Below are positions 40,035-47,773 of a stretch of DNA of 47,773 bases, in pieces (the first letter of the stretch is position 1; the number at the start of each line of letters is the position of its first letter). Both the position numbers and the translations under genes were made by a program. Origin of the DNA: Oscillospiraceae bacterium (GTDB lineage Bacteria > Bacillota > Clostridia > Oscillospirales > Oscillospiraceae); assembly GCA_017519005.1 (NCBI GenBank), contig JAFWTG010000106.1:1-47773 (forward strand). Direction: 5' to 3'. The notes beneath the pieces are model-generated. The model did not search any database and was not told where the DNA came from. It saw nothing but the letters and a program-made list of their open reading frames with translations.

Positions 40035-41324
40035 ATGGAAAAGGGGAAACTACTGATCGTACTGATCCTGCTGGCGCTGATCCCATTGGTGGCGCTGATC
40101 GTGGAAAAGGTTCAGAACGAACGCAATCTCAAACAGCTGAAGATCCGGGTCAACGTCAACGGGATCCGCGGCAAATCCACCATCACCCGTATGATCTTTG
40201 CCATCCTGCGGGAGGCGGGCTGTCAGGTGGTGGGCAAGACCACCGGCACCGCCGCCCGGATGTTCTACTGGGATCAGCAGGAAGAGGAGGAGCTGGTGCG
40301 CCGTCCCCGGGGCGTCAGCATCAGCGAGCAGATCCGCGTAATCCGCAAGGCGGTGAAGCGTGGGGCCGACGCCCTGGTCTGCGAGTGCATGGCGGTGCGT
40401 CCGGACTATCAGATCGCCTACCAGCACCACATCATCAAGGCCGACGTTCTGGCCATCGTCAACGTGCTGGAGGACCATCTCGACGAGATGGGTCCTACGC
40501 TGGAGCAGCTGGCCTGGGCCTTTGCCGACACCATTCCCTACGGCGGCACTGCCGTGGTGCCGAGCTGTGAGTTCACCCCGTATTTCCGCAAGATCGCCAA
40601 AGAGCGCAATTCGCGCCTGGAGGTCGTCGACCCGGAGATCATCTCCGAGGAATATCTGAAGCTCTTCCCTTATAAGGTTTTCGACAACAACTGCGCCATG
40701 GCGCTGGGCGTGGCCCGCGCTCTGGGCATTGACGACGAGACCAGCTTGCGCGGTATGCTCAAGGCCGCTCCCGATCCCGGCGCGCTGCAGGTCATCCCCC
40801 TCCACCGCGAGGGCCTGCAAACCTGGTTCGTCAACGCCTTCGCTGCCAACGAGCCGGCCTCCACTCTGGAGATCTGGGAGTACCTCCAGGAGGAGAAAAT
40901 CCCCATGGAGATGCCCGTGGTGGTGATGAACTGCCGCCCGGACCGGGTGGACCGCTCCTATCAGTTCGCCCGGGACTGCCTGCCCCACATGGGACCCATT
41001 CAGCTGGTGGTCATCGGTCAGATGACGGCCCCCATTCGCCGGGCCTATCGCCGGGGCAAGCTCCCCAACGTGAAGGTCTACCGGGAGCTCCAGGGCAAGT
41101 CCGTGGAGGAGATCATGTCCGTTCTGGTCCCCATGCTGGACGGTCACGTTCTGGTGGGCGTGGGCAACATCCACGGCATCGGCGAAGAATTTATCGAGGC
41201 GCTTTACGCCTTGGACGAACACGGAACGCCCGGCGTTTTTGCAGTGGCGGCCGATCCTCCCGCGGACGTGATCCGCGCACAGATCAAACGGCTGGAGGAT
41301 TGGGATGGAGGTTTGAACGCATGA
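40035..41324 (+). CDS. pgsB: Poly-gamma-glutamate synthase subunit PgsB/CapB
   Basis: ATP-dependent amide ligase of the Mur-ligase type, the catalytic core of membrane poly-gamma-glutamate synthesis. The 429-aa protein has an N-terminal membrane helix (about 5-24), the P-loop NGIRGKST (42-49), TTGTAARM, ECMAVRPDYQ, and NVLEDHLDEMGPTLE, the characteristic CapB/PgsB segments. Its stop overlaps the pgsC start by ATGA. The leader has a hairpin and a poor ribosome binding site, so expression may be controlled. Substrate is taken as glutamate from family knowledge. Confidence 0.95.
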   Translation: MEKGKLLIVLILLALIPLVALIVEKVQNERNLKQLKIRVNVNGIRGKSTITRMIFAILREAGCQVVGKTTGTAARMFYWDQQEEEELVRRPRGVSISEQIRVIRKAVKRGADALVCECMAVRPDYQIAYQHHIIKADVLAIVNVLEDHLDEMGPTLEQLAWAFADTIPYGGTAVVPSCEFTPYFRKIAKERNSRLEVVDPEIISEEYLKLFPYKVFDNNCAMALGVARALGIDDETSLRGMLKAAPDPGALQVIPLHREGLQTWFVNAFAANEPASTLEIWEYLQEEKIPMEMPVVVMNCRPDRVDRSYQFARDCLPHMGPIQLVVIGQMTAPIRRAYRRGKLPNVKVYRELQGKSVEEIMSVLVPMLDGHVLVGVGNIHGIGEEFIEALYALDEHGTPGVFAVAADPPADVIRAQIKRLEDWDGGLNA

Positions 41325-41776
41325 GTATGATTACCGAATTCTATCTGGCCGTTGCGGTCGGCCTGATTCTGAGCATTGCCGTGGAGGAATTCCTGGGCAT
41401 CAGCTCCGGCGGCGTCGTGGTGGCCGGTTATCTTGCCATGATCTGCGACGACCTGATGTCTATGACAGTGGTGCTGCTGGTCTCCCTGCTGACCTACCTG
41501 GTGGTGGAGCTGGTGCTCTCCCGCTTCCTGCTGCTTTTCGGCAAGCGAAAATTCGTGGCCTGCCTGCTGGTCAGTCTGATTTTCAAGGTTGCGGCGGACC
41601 TCCTGGTGCCGACGCTGCCCTTCGCGACCCTGGCCTTCCGGGGCATCGGCGTCATCAGCCCTGGCCTGATCGCCAACACCAGCGCCCGGCAGGGTCTGCA
41701 CATCACGATTCCTGCGGTCCTGGTGCTCACCTACGCCACCTACGGGATCGTGCAGCTGCTGATGCTGCTGTTTTGA
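41321..41776 (+). CDS. pgsC: Poly-gamma-glutamate synthesis membrane protein PgsC/CapC
   Basis: Membrane partner of PgsB, 151 aa with about five helices. The family pattern is visible at GLILSIAVEEFLGISSGGVVVAGYLA, and at RGIGVISPGLIANTSARQG near the C terminus, which is highly conserved in CapC. ATG 41321 overlaps the pgsB stop, so the two are made together. The next gene follows after 8 bp. Confidence 0.93.
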   Translation: MSMITEFYLAVAVGLILSIAVEEFLGISSGGVVVAGYLAMICDDLMSMTVVLLVSLLTYLVVELVLSRFLLLFGKRKFVACLLVSLIFKVAADLLVPTLPFATLAFRGIGVISPGLIANTSARQGLHITIPAVLVLTYATYGIVQLLMLLF

Positions 41777-41784
41777 GGTGCGCT

Positions 41785-42975
41785 ATGAAGAGACGCAACA
41801 CACTGCATCCTGCTCCGGAGGCCCGGAAGCTGCGCTTGAAGGACCGGCTGATCATCCTGTCCCGCCGGGACCGCATGGGCAAGGCCAAGCCCACCTGGTA
41901 TCGGGTCCTGGCGGTGACCGTCGTGCTGGCCGCGGCGCTGCTGCTGCTGAACGGCGCGCGGCGCAATCGTCTGGAGCAGCGGAATCTCAAGCCGGAGCCC
42001 CTGATCAGCGGAACGGTTCGCCTGAGCTTTACCGGCGACCTGGATCTGAGCGGCAACGTGGAGCTCTGCGGGCAAAAGCTGGGCTATGCAGGCTATTTCA
42101 ACGGGGTCGCCCCGCTCTGGCAGGATTCCGCGTTTGTTTTCTCCTGCCTTGACGGCATCGTGTTGCCCGAGGACAACGCCGCCTATCCCGCCGTCGGCGC
42201 CGCAGAGACGCTCAACCCTGTCAGCGAACAGGCCGTGCAGGCTGTTGCGAAGGCAGGGGTCAACGCGCTCAGCATGGCCAACAATCACAGCCTGGATTAC
42301 GGCAGCCGCGGCCTGGAGCACACGCTGCGGGAGCTGGACCGTCTGGGTCTGCAGTACGCCGGCGCGGGGGAAAACCTCCCTGCTGCCGGTTCATACCGGA
42401 TCCTGGAGAGCAATGGCCTGCGGGTGGGCTTTGTGGCCTGCTCCGCCATCAATCCCAACGGAGCCGGCCCTATTGACGATTACTGCCTGACCACCACCGC
42501 CTACAGCGCCCTGTACCGCAACGTGCTGCTGGCAAAGCAGGAAGCGGACCTGGTGGTCGTCTACGTGTGCTGGGGCGATCCGGACGCGATTTCTGTCTCT
42601 GCGGCCCAGCGCAAGGTGGCCCATCAGCTGATCGAATCCGGCGCGGACATCGTTGTTGGCACCCATCCCCAGGTGCTGCAGCCGGTGGAGCGCTACCGCG
42701 ACGGCTGGATCTTCTACAGCCTCGGCAATCTTGTCAGCGACGAGAACCAGCGGGGCGAGCGGGAGTCCGTCCTGGTCCGGCTGGACCTGGACGCAGAGCA
42801 GGGGAGCGGAAGCTTTACGCTGATCCCCCTGCTGCTGGAGGACTTCGCCCCGGCCCCCACCGAAAACGGCTTCTACCTGAACCAGATCCACCGCAGTCTG
42901 CTGCGGGAGCTGGATTCGGACCTCTATACCGTCACGAAAGACGGACGCGTCACCATCCCGTTCACCATTTCCTGA
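41785..42975 (+). CDS. pgsA: Poly-gamma-glutamate synthesis protein PgsA/CapA
   Basis: Third membrane component, with a metallophosphoesterase-like extracytoplasmic domain, needed for polymer export. The 396-aa protein has a basic cytoplasmic start, one membrane helix (about 40-57), and the CapA motifs FTGDLDLSGNV, ANNHSLDYG, VCWGDPD, GTHPQVLQPVE and FYSLGNLVSD. GAGGTG lies upstream of ATG 41785. In relatives the order B-C-A is standard. Confidence 0.93.
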   Translation: MKRRNTLHPAPEARKLRLKDRLIILSRRDRMGKAKPTWYRVLAVTVVLAAALLLLNGARRNRLEQRNLKPEPLISGTVRLSFTGDLDLSGNVELCGQKLGYAGYFNGVAPLWQDSAFVFSCLDGIVLPEDNAAYPAVGAAETLNPVSEQAVQAVAKAGVNALSMANNHSLDYGSRGLEHTLRELDRLGLQYAGAGENLPAAGSYRILESNGLRVGFVACSAINPNGAGPIDDYCLTTTAYSALYRNVLLAKQEADLVVVYVCWGDPDAISVSAAQRKVAHQLIESGADIVVGTHPQVLQPVERYRDGWIFYSLGNLVSDENQRGERESVLVRLDLDAEQGSGSFTLIPLLLEDFAPAPTENGFYLNQIHRSLLRELDSDLYTVTKDGRVTIPFTIS

Positions 42976-43000
42976 GCACTAACAAAAAGGAAGGTTTCCA

Positions 43001-44698
43001 ATGAAAACTATTACGAAAGCTCTGGCCCTTCTGCTGGCCTGCCTGCTCCTCCTCTCCGCCTGCTCAACGGAACCGACGCCATCCGGCACCACCGGCACGG
43101 AGACTGCGGCTGAGTCCGCCGCCACCTTGCCGCAGAGCTCCTCTGAGCAAGCCCCCGAGACCGTTCCCGGGACGGAGTCCGCAGCGGAAACCGGCACGGA
43201 GTCCGGCACAGAGCCCGTTCCGGAGCACCTGGATTTGGGCGGCTTCGGCGTCAGCAGCTCCACCAAGGAGGCCACGGCGGCCGGCATGGAAATTCTGAAG
43301 AAGGGCGGCAACGCCATCGACGCGGCTGTGGCCGTGGCGCTGGCGCTGGGCGTTACCGAGCCCTATTCCTCCGGTCTGGGCGGCAGCGGCGTCATGGTGG
43401 TCTATGACCCGGCCACGGATACGGCCTTTAGTCTGGACTACTATGCCTGCGCCGGCTCCGCCACCCAGAACACTGATTTTGTCGGGGTTCCCGGCTTCCT
43501 GTCCGGTATGCAGGAGGCCTTGGACCGCTGGGGCAGCATGTCCCTGGCGCAGGTCATTGAGCCGGCCATTGAGCTGGCGGAGAAGGGTTTCCCCGCCACA
43601 GCCCTCTTTGCCCGCCGCCTGGATTATTCCGCAAAAATCCGGCAGAATCCCGCCTTCCGGAGCGTCCGGGAGGGAGATACCGTGATCCAGAAGGAGCTGG
43701 CAGAGACGCTGAAGCTGATCCGGGACGAGGGGACGACGGCCTTCTACAACGGCAAAATCGCAGAGGACATTGCCGCGGCCTGCGACCTGAGCACCGTGGA
43801 TCTGGCCTCCTACCGCGCCTACAGCTACGACGCGCTGCAGTCCAAGTTTAACGGCTACCGTATTTTTACCACCACGGCTCCCACCTCCGGCGTCGTCACC
43901 TCCCAGATGTTGACGACGGCGGCGATGAAAAAAATCGCGAATCCCCGGAAAAGCCCCGTAAAATACCTGCGGACGATGAAGCTTGCCACGGAGCTGGGCT
44001 ACAAAACCCGCCGCACCAAACTGGTGGACCCCCGCTTCTACGAATTCGACGGCGAAAACCTGGTATCACGAAAGTACGTGAAAAAGCAGATCGAGAAGCT
44101 GCTGGAGGCGGAATCCACCGCCTTCATCCAGCCGGACCCGGAAAAGCGCTGCACCACCCAATTCGCCGTCATCGACAAGAACGGCATGCTGGCCTGCGTC
44201 ACCAACACCCTCTCCGACAACTGGGGCGGTTATATCTGCGTGGACGGCTTTTACCTCAATAATACCCTCAGCAACTTCAGCCAGAGCGGCAAGAACGCCT
44301 ATGAGCCGCTGAAGCGGCCTCGGACGCATTTCTCCCCGGTTATCGTTGTGGGAGAAGACCACTACTGCCTGGCCATTGGTTCTCCCGGCGGCGACAACAT
44401 TCCCAAGATCGTGTCGCAGGTCCTGATCGATATCCTCAAATTCGGCGTAGACCCCCAGACCGCCGTCGACCGCGGCCGTTACTACTTCGACGACGACGGC
44501 CTGCTCTGCCTGGAGGCCGCCACCGACGCGGAGCCGCGAATCGATCAAACCAAAATCTCCCAGCCCTATTATTTCTCCAGTTCCCATGTGATTTTCGGCT
44601 GCACGGCCGTCGTGGGCTACGATCCGACGACCGGCGTCTTTGCCGTGAGCGATCTGCGCAGAGACGGCTCTGATTCCCAGATCGAAAAAACAAACTGA
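43001..44698 (+). CDS. Gamma-glutamyltransferase-type lipoprotein (CapD/PgsS-like)
   Basis: N-terminal-nucleophile hydrolase of the GGT family, 565 aa. The lipobox LLSAC gives Cys21, so it is a lipoprotein on the outer face, followed by a Ser/Thr/Glu linker (about 22-75). The enzyme part shows GGNAIDAAVAVALALGVTEP, SGLGGSG, GVPG, and the self-cleavage site CTTQFAVID, with Thr385 the predicted nucleophile, then GSPGGDNI. Position after pgsA suggests that it attaches or trims poly-gamma-glutamate like CapD. His normally follows the Thr pair (TTHF); here it is Gln387, so activity or specificity may differ. Confidence 0.88.
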   Translation: MKTITKALALLLACLLLLSACSTEPTPSGTTGTETAAESAATLPQSSSEQAPETVPGTESAAETGTESGTEPVPEHLDLGGFGVSSSTKEATAAGMEILKKGGNAIDAAVAVALALGVTEPYSSGLGGSGVMVVYDPATDTAFSLDYYACAGSATQNTDFVGVPGFLSGMQEALDRWGSMSLAQVIEPAIELAEKGFPATALFARRLDYSAKIRQNPAFRSVREGDTVIQKELAETLKLIRDEGTTAFYNGKIAEDIAAACDLSTVDLASYRAYSYDALQSKFNGYRIFTTTAPTSGVVTSQMLTTAAMKKIANPRKSPVKYLRTMKLATELGYKTRRTKLVDPRFYEFDGENLVSRKYVKKQIEKLLEAESTAFIQPDPEKRCTTQFAVIDKNGMLACVTNTLSDNWGGYICVDGFYLNNTLSNFSQSGKNAYEPLKRPRTHFSPVIVVGEDHYCLAIGSPGGDNIPKIVSQVLIDILKFGVDPQTAVDRGRYYFDDDGLLCLEAATDAEPRIDQTKISQPYYFSSSHVIFGCTAVVGYDPTTGVFAVSDLRRDGSDSQIEKTN

Positions 44699-44714
44699 TC
44701 CCTGTGACAATTTC

Positions 44715-44766
44715 AGCCAGCACTGCGAAAACACCCGGTTTTTTCGCAGTGCTGGCTTGATTTTGC
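44715..44766 (+). terminator. Terminator of the pgs operon
   Basis: Perfect 17-bp stem (44715-44731 and 44741-44757) with core AGCCAGCACTGCGAAAA and a 9-nt loop, followed by TGATTTTG. The A/T pairs at the loop end and the T-run support termination. Confidence 0.85.
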
Positions 44767-44785
44767 ACAAAACAGCTAGTATAAT
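44757..44785 (+). promoter_or_regulatory. Promoter of the lipase-like surface protein gene
   Basis: TTGATT (44757-44762) and perfect TATAAT (44780-44785) with a 17-bp spacer, overlapping the end of the preceding terminator. AAAAGGAG then lies 8 nt before ATG 44831. Confidence 0.6.
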
Positions 44786-44830
44786 TAAGTGGGTGTTTGT
44801 ACACAATCACAACAGAAAAGGAGCATATCT

Positions 44831-47773
44831 ATGAAAAGCAGAATCCTTGCCCTGATCCTTGTCCTGGCGCTGCTGTTCAGCGTCATGCCCCAGCAAGCGT
44901 CGGCGGCGGAACCCCGGCCGGCGGCGGACTCTGTCCCCGATGCGGACTACGACGGCATCCTTGATTCCATCGACCCGGACCCCGGCAGCAACAGCTTTTC
45001 CGGCACCTACAAGAGCGGTGATTTTACAGTCCCGCTGAGCTACACCGTGGACTATCGCAATTTCTTCGGCGACAATACGGTGTATAACCAGGATATCGCG
45101 GACTTTTCCACCTGGGCGGCCCAGCTCACCTACGAGAATGAAGACAACACCACCACCTACACGCCTGCCGCAGCCCTTCCCACGGTCTCCGGCTCCGTCA
45201 CAAGCGTCACGCATATCGATCAGTTGATGAGTGTCCACGGCATGGAGGACGTCATTGATTACAAGCTGGAAAACGGCTATTTCTCCAACGATATTTCGAT
45301 GCCGGCCTATTCCGACGACGACGTCACGGAGGTCTACTTCGGCCATCACAGGGTACAGTGGAATGGCGAGACCATCGAAGTCGTCGCCGTCTTTGTCCGC
45401 GGTACCAACGGAACGGAGAAGGAATGGTGCAGCAACTTCGACGTGGGTGATCTGAATCGCTATGACGACGAGTATGACTGTCTGGAGGGCAAGCAGCCCA
45501 GGCAACCCAACCACGACTGGACCCGCAAGAGCAATCATCGCGGCTTTGACGTCTGCAGCACCAGAGTCCGCAGAGCCCTGGATGCCTATCTGGACAGCTT
45601 TGTGGACGGCGACGCCGAAACCGTCTTCTGGCTGACCGGACACTCCCGCGGCGACGCCATCTCCAACGTCACCGCGGCTTATCTGATCGACGCCGGCCAC
45701 AAGGTCTTCGCCTACACCTTCGCCTCCCCCAATACCACCGCCAACACCGAGGCCTCCGCCGCCAAATACGACTGCATCTTCAATTTGGTCAACGGCGACG
45801 ATTTCGTACCGCGCCTGCCGATGCCGGAGTGGGGCTTTACCCGTTACGGCCGGACAGCCATGAAGTACGCCTGTCTGGCGAGCAGCAGCGAACGCAGCAG
45901 CTATCTGGGCAAAACCGGGTACTCCTACGCCTCCGATTCCTCCCTTCAGGAGCTGGTTGATAAGTTCGCGAATATGACGAAGAACAATGCCGGCGTCATC
46001 GAGGGCTGGCGGGACGTATACGTTTACCACTGCCACAGCAATGACACTGTCGGCAGTTACCACACCCACGAGGGGGAGACCGTGGGCGAGTACAGAAGCG
46101 GCACCCGAAAGTCCTACTTCACCAACAACAACTGGAACAAGTACAATGAGCACACCAAGAAGTACAGCTACTGCATCAAGGACAACAATGGTCTGATCAA
46201 CAAGTGGTCCTGCTGCCAGACGCCTGCCTACGCCATGCAGCTTCTGGCCATCACCATGGGCAACCTGGGTCTCAGCGCGGGCTGGGACTTCCTGACCAGC
46301 TACGATCTGGCGGACAAATTTGATTTCGGCAAGATGAACCTGATTACCAACTACGCCACCAAGATTATTGATCCCCACTATATGGAGAACTACTATCTGA
46401 TCCAGAAGCTCTCCGAGCTGCAGGGGAATCCGAACGACGTCTACACCACCGGCAGCAGCCTCTATACCGACGAAAATCACCGTCCCCTCCATACGCACAG
46501 CTATATCCTGCAGCCAGATCCCGATCGCGTTCCGACCTGCACCGAGCCCGGCCGCGGCAAACTGGTCTGCGCCTGCAGTCAGATCAATTCTACCTGGTAC
46601 GACGATATCATCAAGGACGTGGAGATTCCCGCCCTGGGCCATGACGTTTCCTATACCGATAACGGCAACGGCACCCACACCGAGCACTGCTCCCGCTGCG
46701 ATTACAGCGTGACGGAGGCCTGCAGCTACGAGGACGGCATCTGCGTTTACTGCGGCCATATCGCCCCTGTCAGCAAGCTCGTCACCGTCTACGCGGTGGA
46801 CGAGCTGGATGGCCAGAGCCTCAACGCCTGGGCCTGGGGCAATGCCGGCAATCTGGACGGGAGCTGGCCGGGTCGCGCTCTGACCGCTCTCGGCGCCGAC
46901 AAGGGCAGTCATCCCTACTACGCGATCGAGCTGGATATGGCGGACTACGACAAGATTATCTTTAACCGCAGCGGTCTGCCCCAGACCGCTGAGTTGAACG
47001 TAGCTGCCGATGCAGGCGAGAATGATTACGTGGTGTACTACATCTACGGCGTGAACGTCAACGATCTGCAGGTCTCCAAGGGCGACGACCTTTGGCCCGC
47101 TCCCGGCGTGGTCACCGAGCCGACCTGCCTTGACGCCGGCTTCACCACATACACCGGCATGTTCACCGGCGAGACCCGAACAGGCAATGAAGTTCCCGCC
47201 CTGGGCCATCAGCCCGGCGAGCCCGTGGAGGAGAACCGGGTGGAGCCCACCTTCACCGAGCCCGGCGGCTACGACACCGTGGTCTACTGCCTGCGCTGCG
47301 GCGCGGAGCTGAGCCGCGAGCATACCGTGGTGCCCGTTCTGGAGCCCCAGGAGCCCATTCTGGATCCGAGCCTGCGGCTGTTCTACTCCGTCTCGACGGA
47401 GATCGAGATCGTCACGCAGTACAGCGTGATCAAGAGCGACGTGCAGAGATTTGATTCGTGGTACGTCGAGATTTCCAAGCTGGACGCCGACGGCAACCCG
47501 ACGGAGACCAAGCGCTTCGGCGAAGGCCAGGAGGGCGCGGTCGAAGAGGTCGGCGCCTCCGTCTGGTCCGTCAACTACGTGGACGTCACCGCCAAGGAGA
47601 TGGGCGTTCCCTACCGCGCGACCCTGCATGCCTTCGAGGCCAACGGACGGGAGCACTACAGCGAATCCGTGACGAAGACGGTCCGCGAGGTCCTGCTGGA
47701 GGTGGTGCAGGATGACAGGAGCACCGACGAGCGCCGGACCCTGGCCGCGGACATGCTGAACTACGGCGCGGCC
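44831..47773 (+). CDS. Large secreted lipase-like surface protein, 3' end outside the window
   Basis: Open to the window edge with 981 codons and no stop. A signal peptide (about 1-25, QQASA) is followed by a Ca2+-binding TSP3-like motif DADYDGILDSIDPDP (37-51). The enzyme domain (about 60-400) looks like a class 3 lipase: VRGTN, the nucleophile elbow GHSRG (Ser272), and NGDDFVPRLPMP with a candidate acid. Then come CTEPG...C-C/PALGHD modules (about 565-645), a starch-binding CBM26-like stretch (about 649-756: AWAWGN, GSWPGRAL, IIFNR), another PALGH module, and an end RTLAADMLNYGAA of a type seen in Clostridia surface proteins. The substrate is unknown. Confidence 0.75.
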   Translation, partial: MKSRILALILVLALLFSVMPQQASAAEPRPAADSVPDADYDGILDSIDPDPGSNSFSGTYKSGDFTVPLSYTVDYRNFFGDNTVYNQDIADFSTWAAQLTYENEDNTTTYTPAAALPTVSGSVTSVTHIDQLMSVHGMEDVIDYKLENGYFSNDISMPAYSDDDVTEVYFGHHRVQWNGETIEVVAVFVRGTNGTEKEWCSNFDVGDLNRYDDEYDCLEGKQPRQPNHDWTRKSNHRGFDVCSTRVRRALDAYLDSFVDGDAETVFWLTGHSRGDAISNVTAAYLIDAGHKVFAYTFASPNTTANTEASAAKYDCIFNLVNGDDFVPRLPMPEWGFTRYGRTAMKYACLASSSERSSYLGKTGYSYASDSSLQELVDKFANMTKNNAGVIEGWRDVYVYHCHSNDTVGSYHTHEGETVGEYRSGTRKSYFTNNNWNKYNEHTKKYSYCIKDNNGLINKWSCCQTPAYAMQLLAITMGNLGLSAGWDFLTSYDLADKFDFGKMNLITNYATKIIDPHYMENYYLIQKLSELQGNPNDVYTTGSSLYTDENHRPLHTHSYILQPDPDRVPTCTEPGRGKLVCACSQINSTWYDDIIKDVEIPALGHDVSYTDNGNGTHTEHCSRCDYSVTEACSYEDGICVYCGHIAPVSKLVTVYAVDELDGQSLNAWAWGNAGNLDGSWPGRALTALGADKGSHPYYAIELDMADYDKIIFNRSGLPQTAELNVAADAGENDYVVYYIYGVNVNDLQVSKGDDLWPAPGVVTEPTCLDAGFTTYTGMFTGETRTGNEVPALGHQPGEPVEENRVEPTFTEPGGYDTVVYCLRCGAELSREHTVVPVLEPQEPILDPSLRLFYSVSTEIEIVTQYSVIKSDVQRFDSWYVEISKLDADGNPTETKRFGEGQEGAVEEVGASVWSVNYVDVTAKEMGVPYRATLHAFEANGREHYSESVTKTVREVLLEVVQDDRSTDERRTLAADMLNYGAA

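Noticed and set aside
44807-47656. Minus-strand open frame of 949 codons
   Set aside because: It lies exactly antisense to the signal-peptide-bearing lipase-like gene. Its translation is Val/Gly/His-rich with no recognisable domain and no promoter or ribosome binding site; GC-rich codon use on the plus strand leaves the opposite frame open.
1-47773. tRNA or rRNA genes
   Set aside because: I saw no cloverleaf with a TTCGA-type T-loop and CCA-compatible acceptor, nor rRNA segments apart from the anti-SD-like match before dnaG; a tRNAscan run would settle this.

Overview
The window looks like a chromosomal segment of an endospore-forming, high-GC member of the Clostridia, most like the Oscillospiraceae (Oscillibacter/Dysosmobacter-type). 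The reasons are the sporulation genes (spoIVA, a SPOCS/LysM spore-coat protein, a sigH-like sigma factor), a large Gram-positive type SRP RNA in the order SRP RNA-dnaX-ebfC-recR, the Firmicutes order rsmB-rlmN-prpC-prkC-rsgA, and GC-rich coding sequence. The genus is inference.

Layout. 1-6.2 kb: rRNA methyltransferases RsmB and RlmN, PP2C phosphatase, PASTA Ser/Thr kinase and RsgA GTPase in one run. 6.5-9.7 kb: sporulation operon (DUF3794/LysM protein plus SpoIVA) behind a probable sigma-E promoter. 10.2-11.6 kb: type Ic aspartate-aminotransferase-like enzyme. 11.8-14.5 kb: small membrane protein and ruvC-ruvA-ruvB. 14.6-15.6 kb: SigH-like sigma factor and a double zinc-ribbon protein. 15.7-26.5 kb: cell-surface glycopolymer locus with three tandem O-antigen ligase/polymerase-like proteins, two GT2 glycosyltransferases, a flippase, a CDP-glycerol glycerophosphotransferase, TagD and a HAD phosphatase. 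26.5-29.7 kb (minus strand): tsaE, tsaB, upp and a cation/proton antiporter. 29.8-31.9 kb: free-methionine sulfoxide reductase, dGTPase, small membrane protein. 32-34.9 kb: dnaG and the major sigma factor. 35.3-36.8 kb: SLH/NlpC-like surface protein and acyl carrier protein. 36.9-39.9 kb: SRP RNA, dnaX, ebfC, recR. 40-44.7 kb: poly-gamma-glutamate-type operon pgsB-pgsC-pgsA plus a gamma-glutamyltransferase lipoprotein. 44.8 kb to the end: a large secreted lipase-like protein, cut by the window edge.

Most of the genes are ordinary. The striking signal lies between them. Almost every gap carries composite repeats made of (a) arrays of degenerate heptanucleotides of several unrelated sequences (CAGGGAA, CAGGCAT, GAAGTAA, AATTGAA, TTCCTTA types) and (b) hairpins whose arm sequence changes from copy to copy while pairing, the 3-4 nt loop and the flanks persist. 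Arrays of different sequence share the boundary CAGACCC before the hairpin. Several elements start exactly at a stop codon and supply it, and one has been read into the C terminus of RuvC. I regard this modular, covarying repeat system as the best candidate for something undescribed. All coordinates, motifs and pairings were read by eye; no search or folding program was run.
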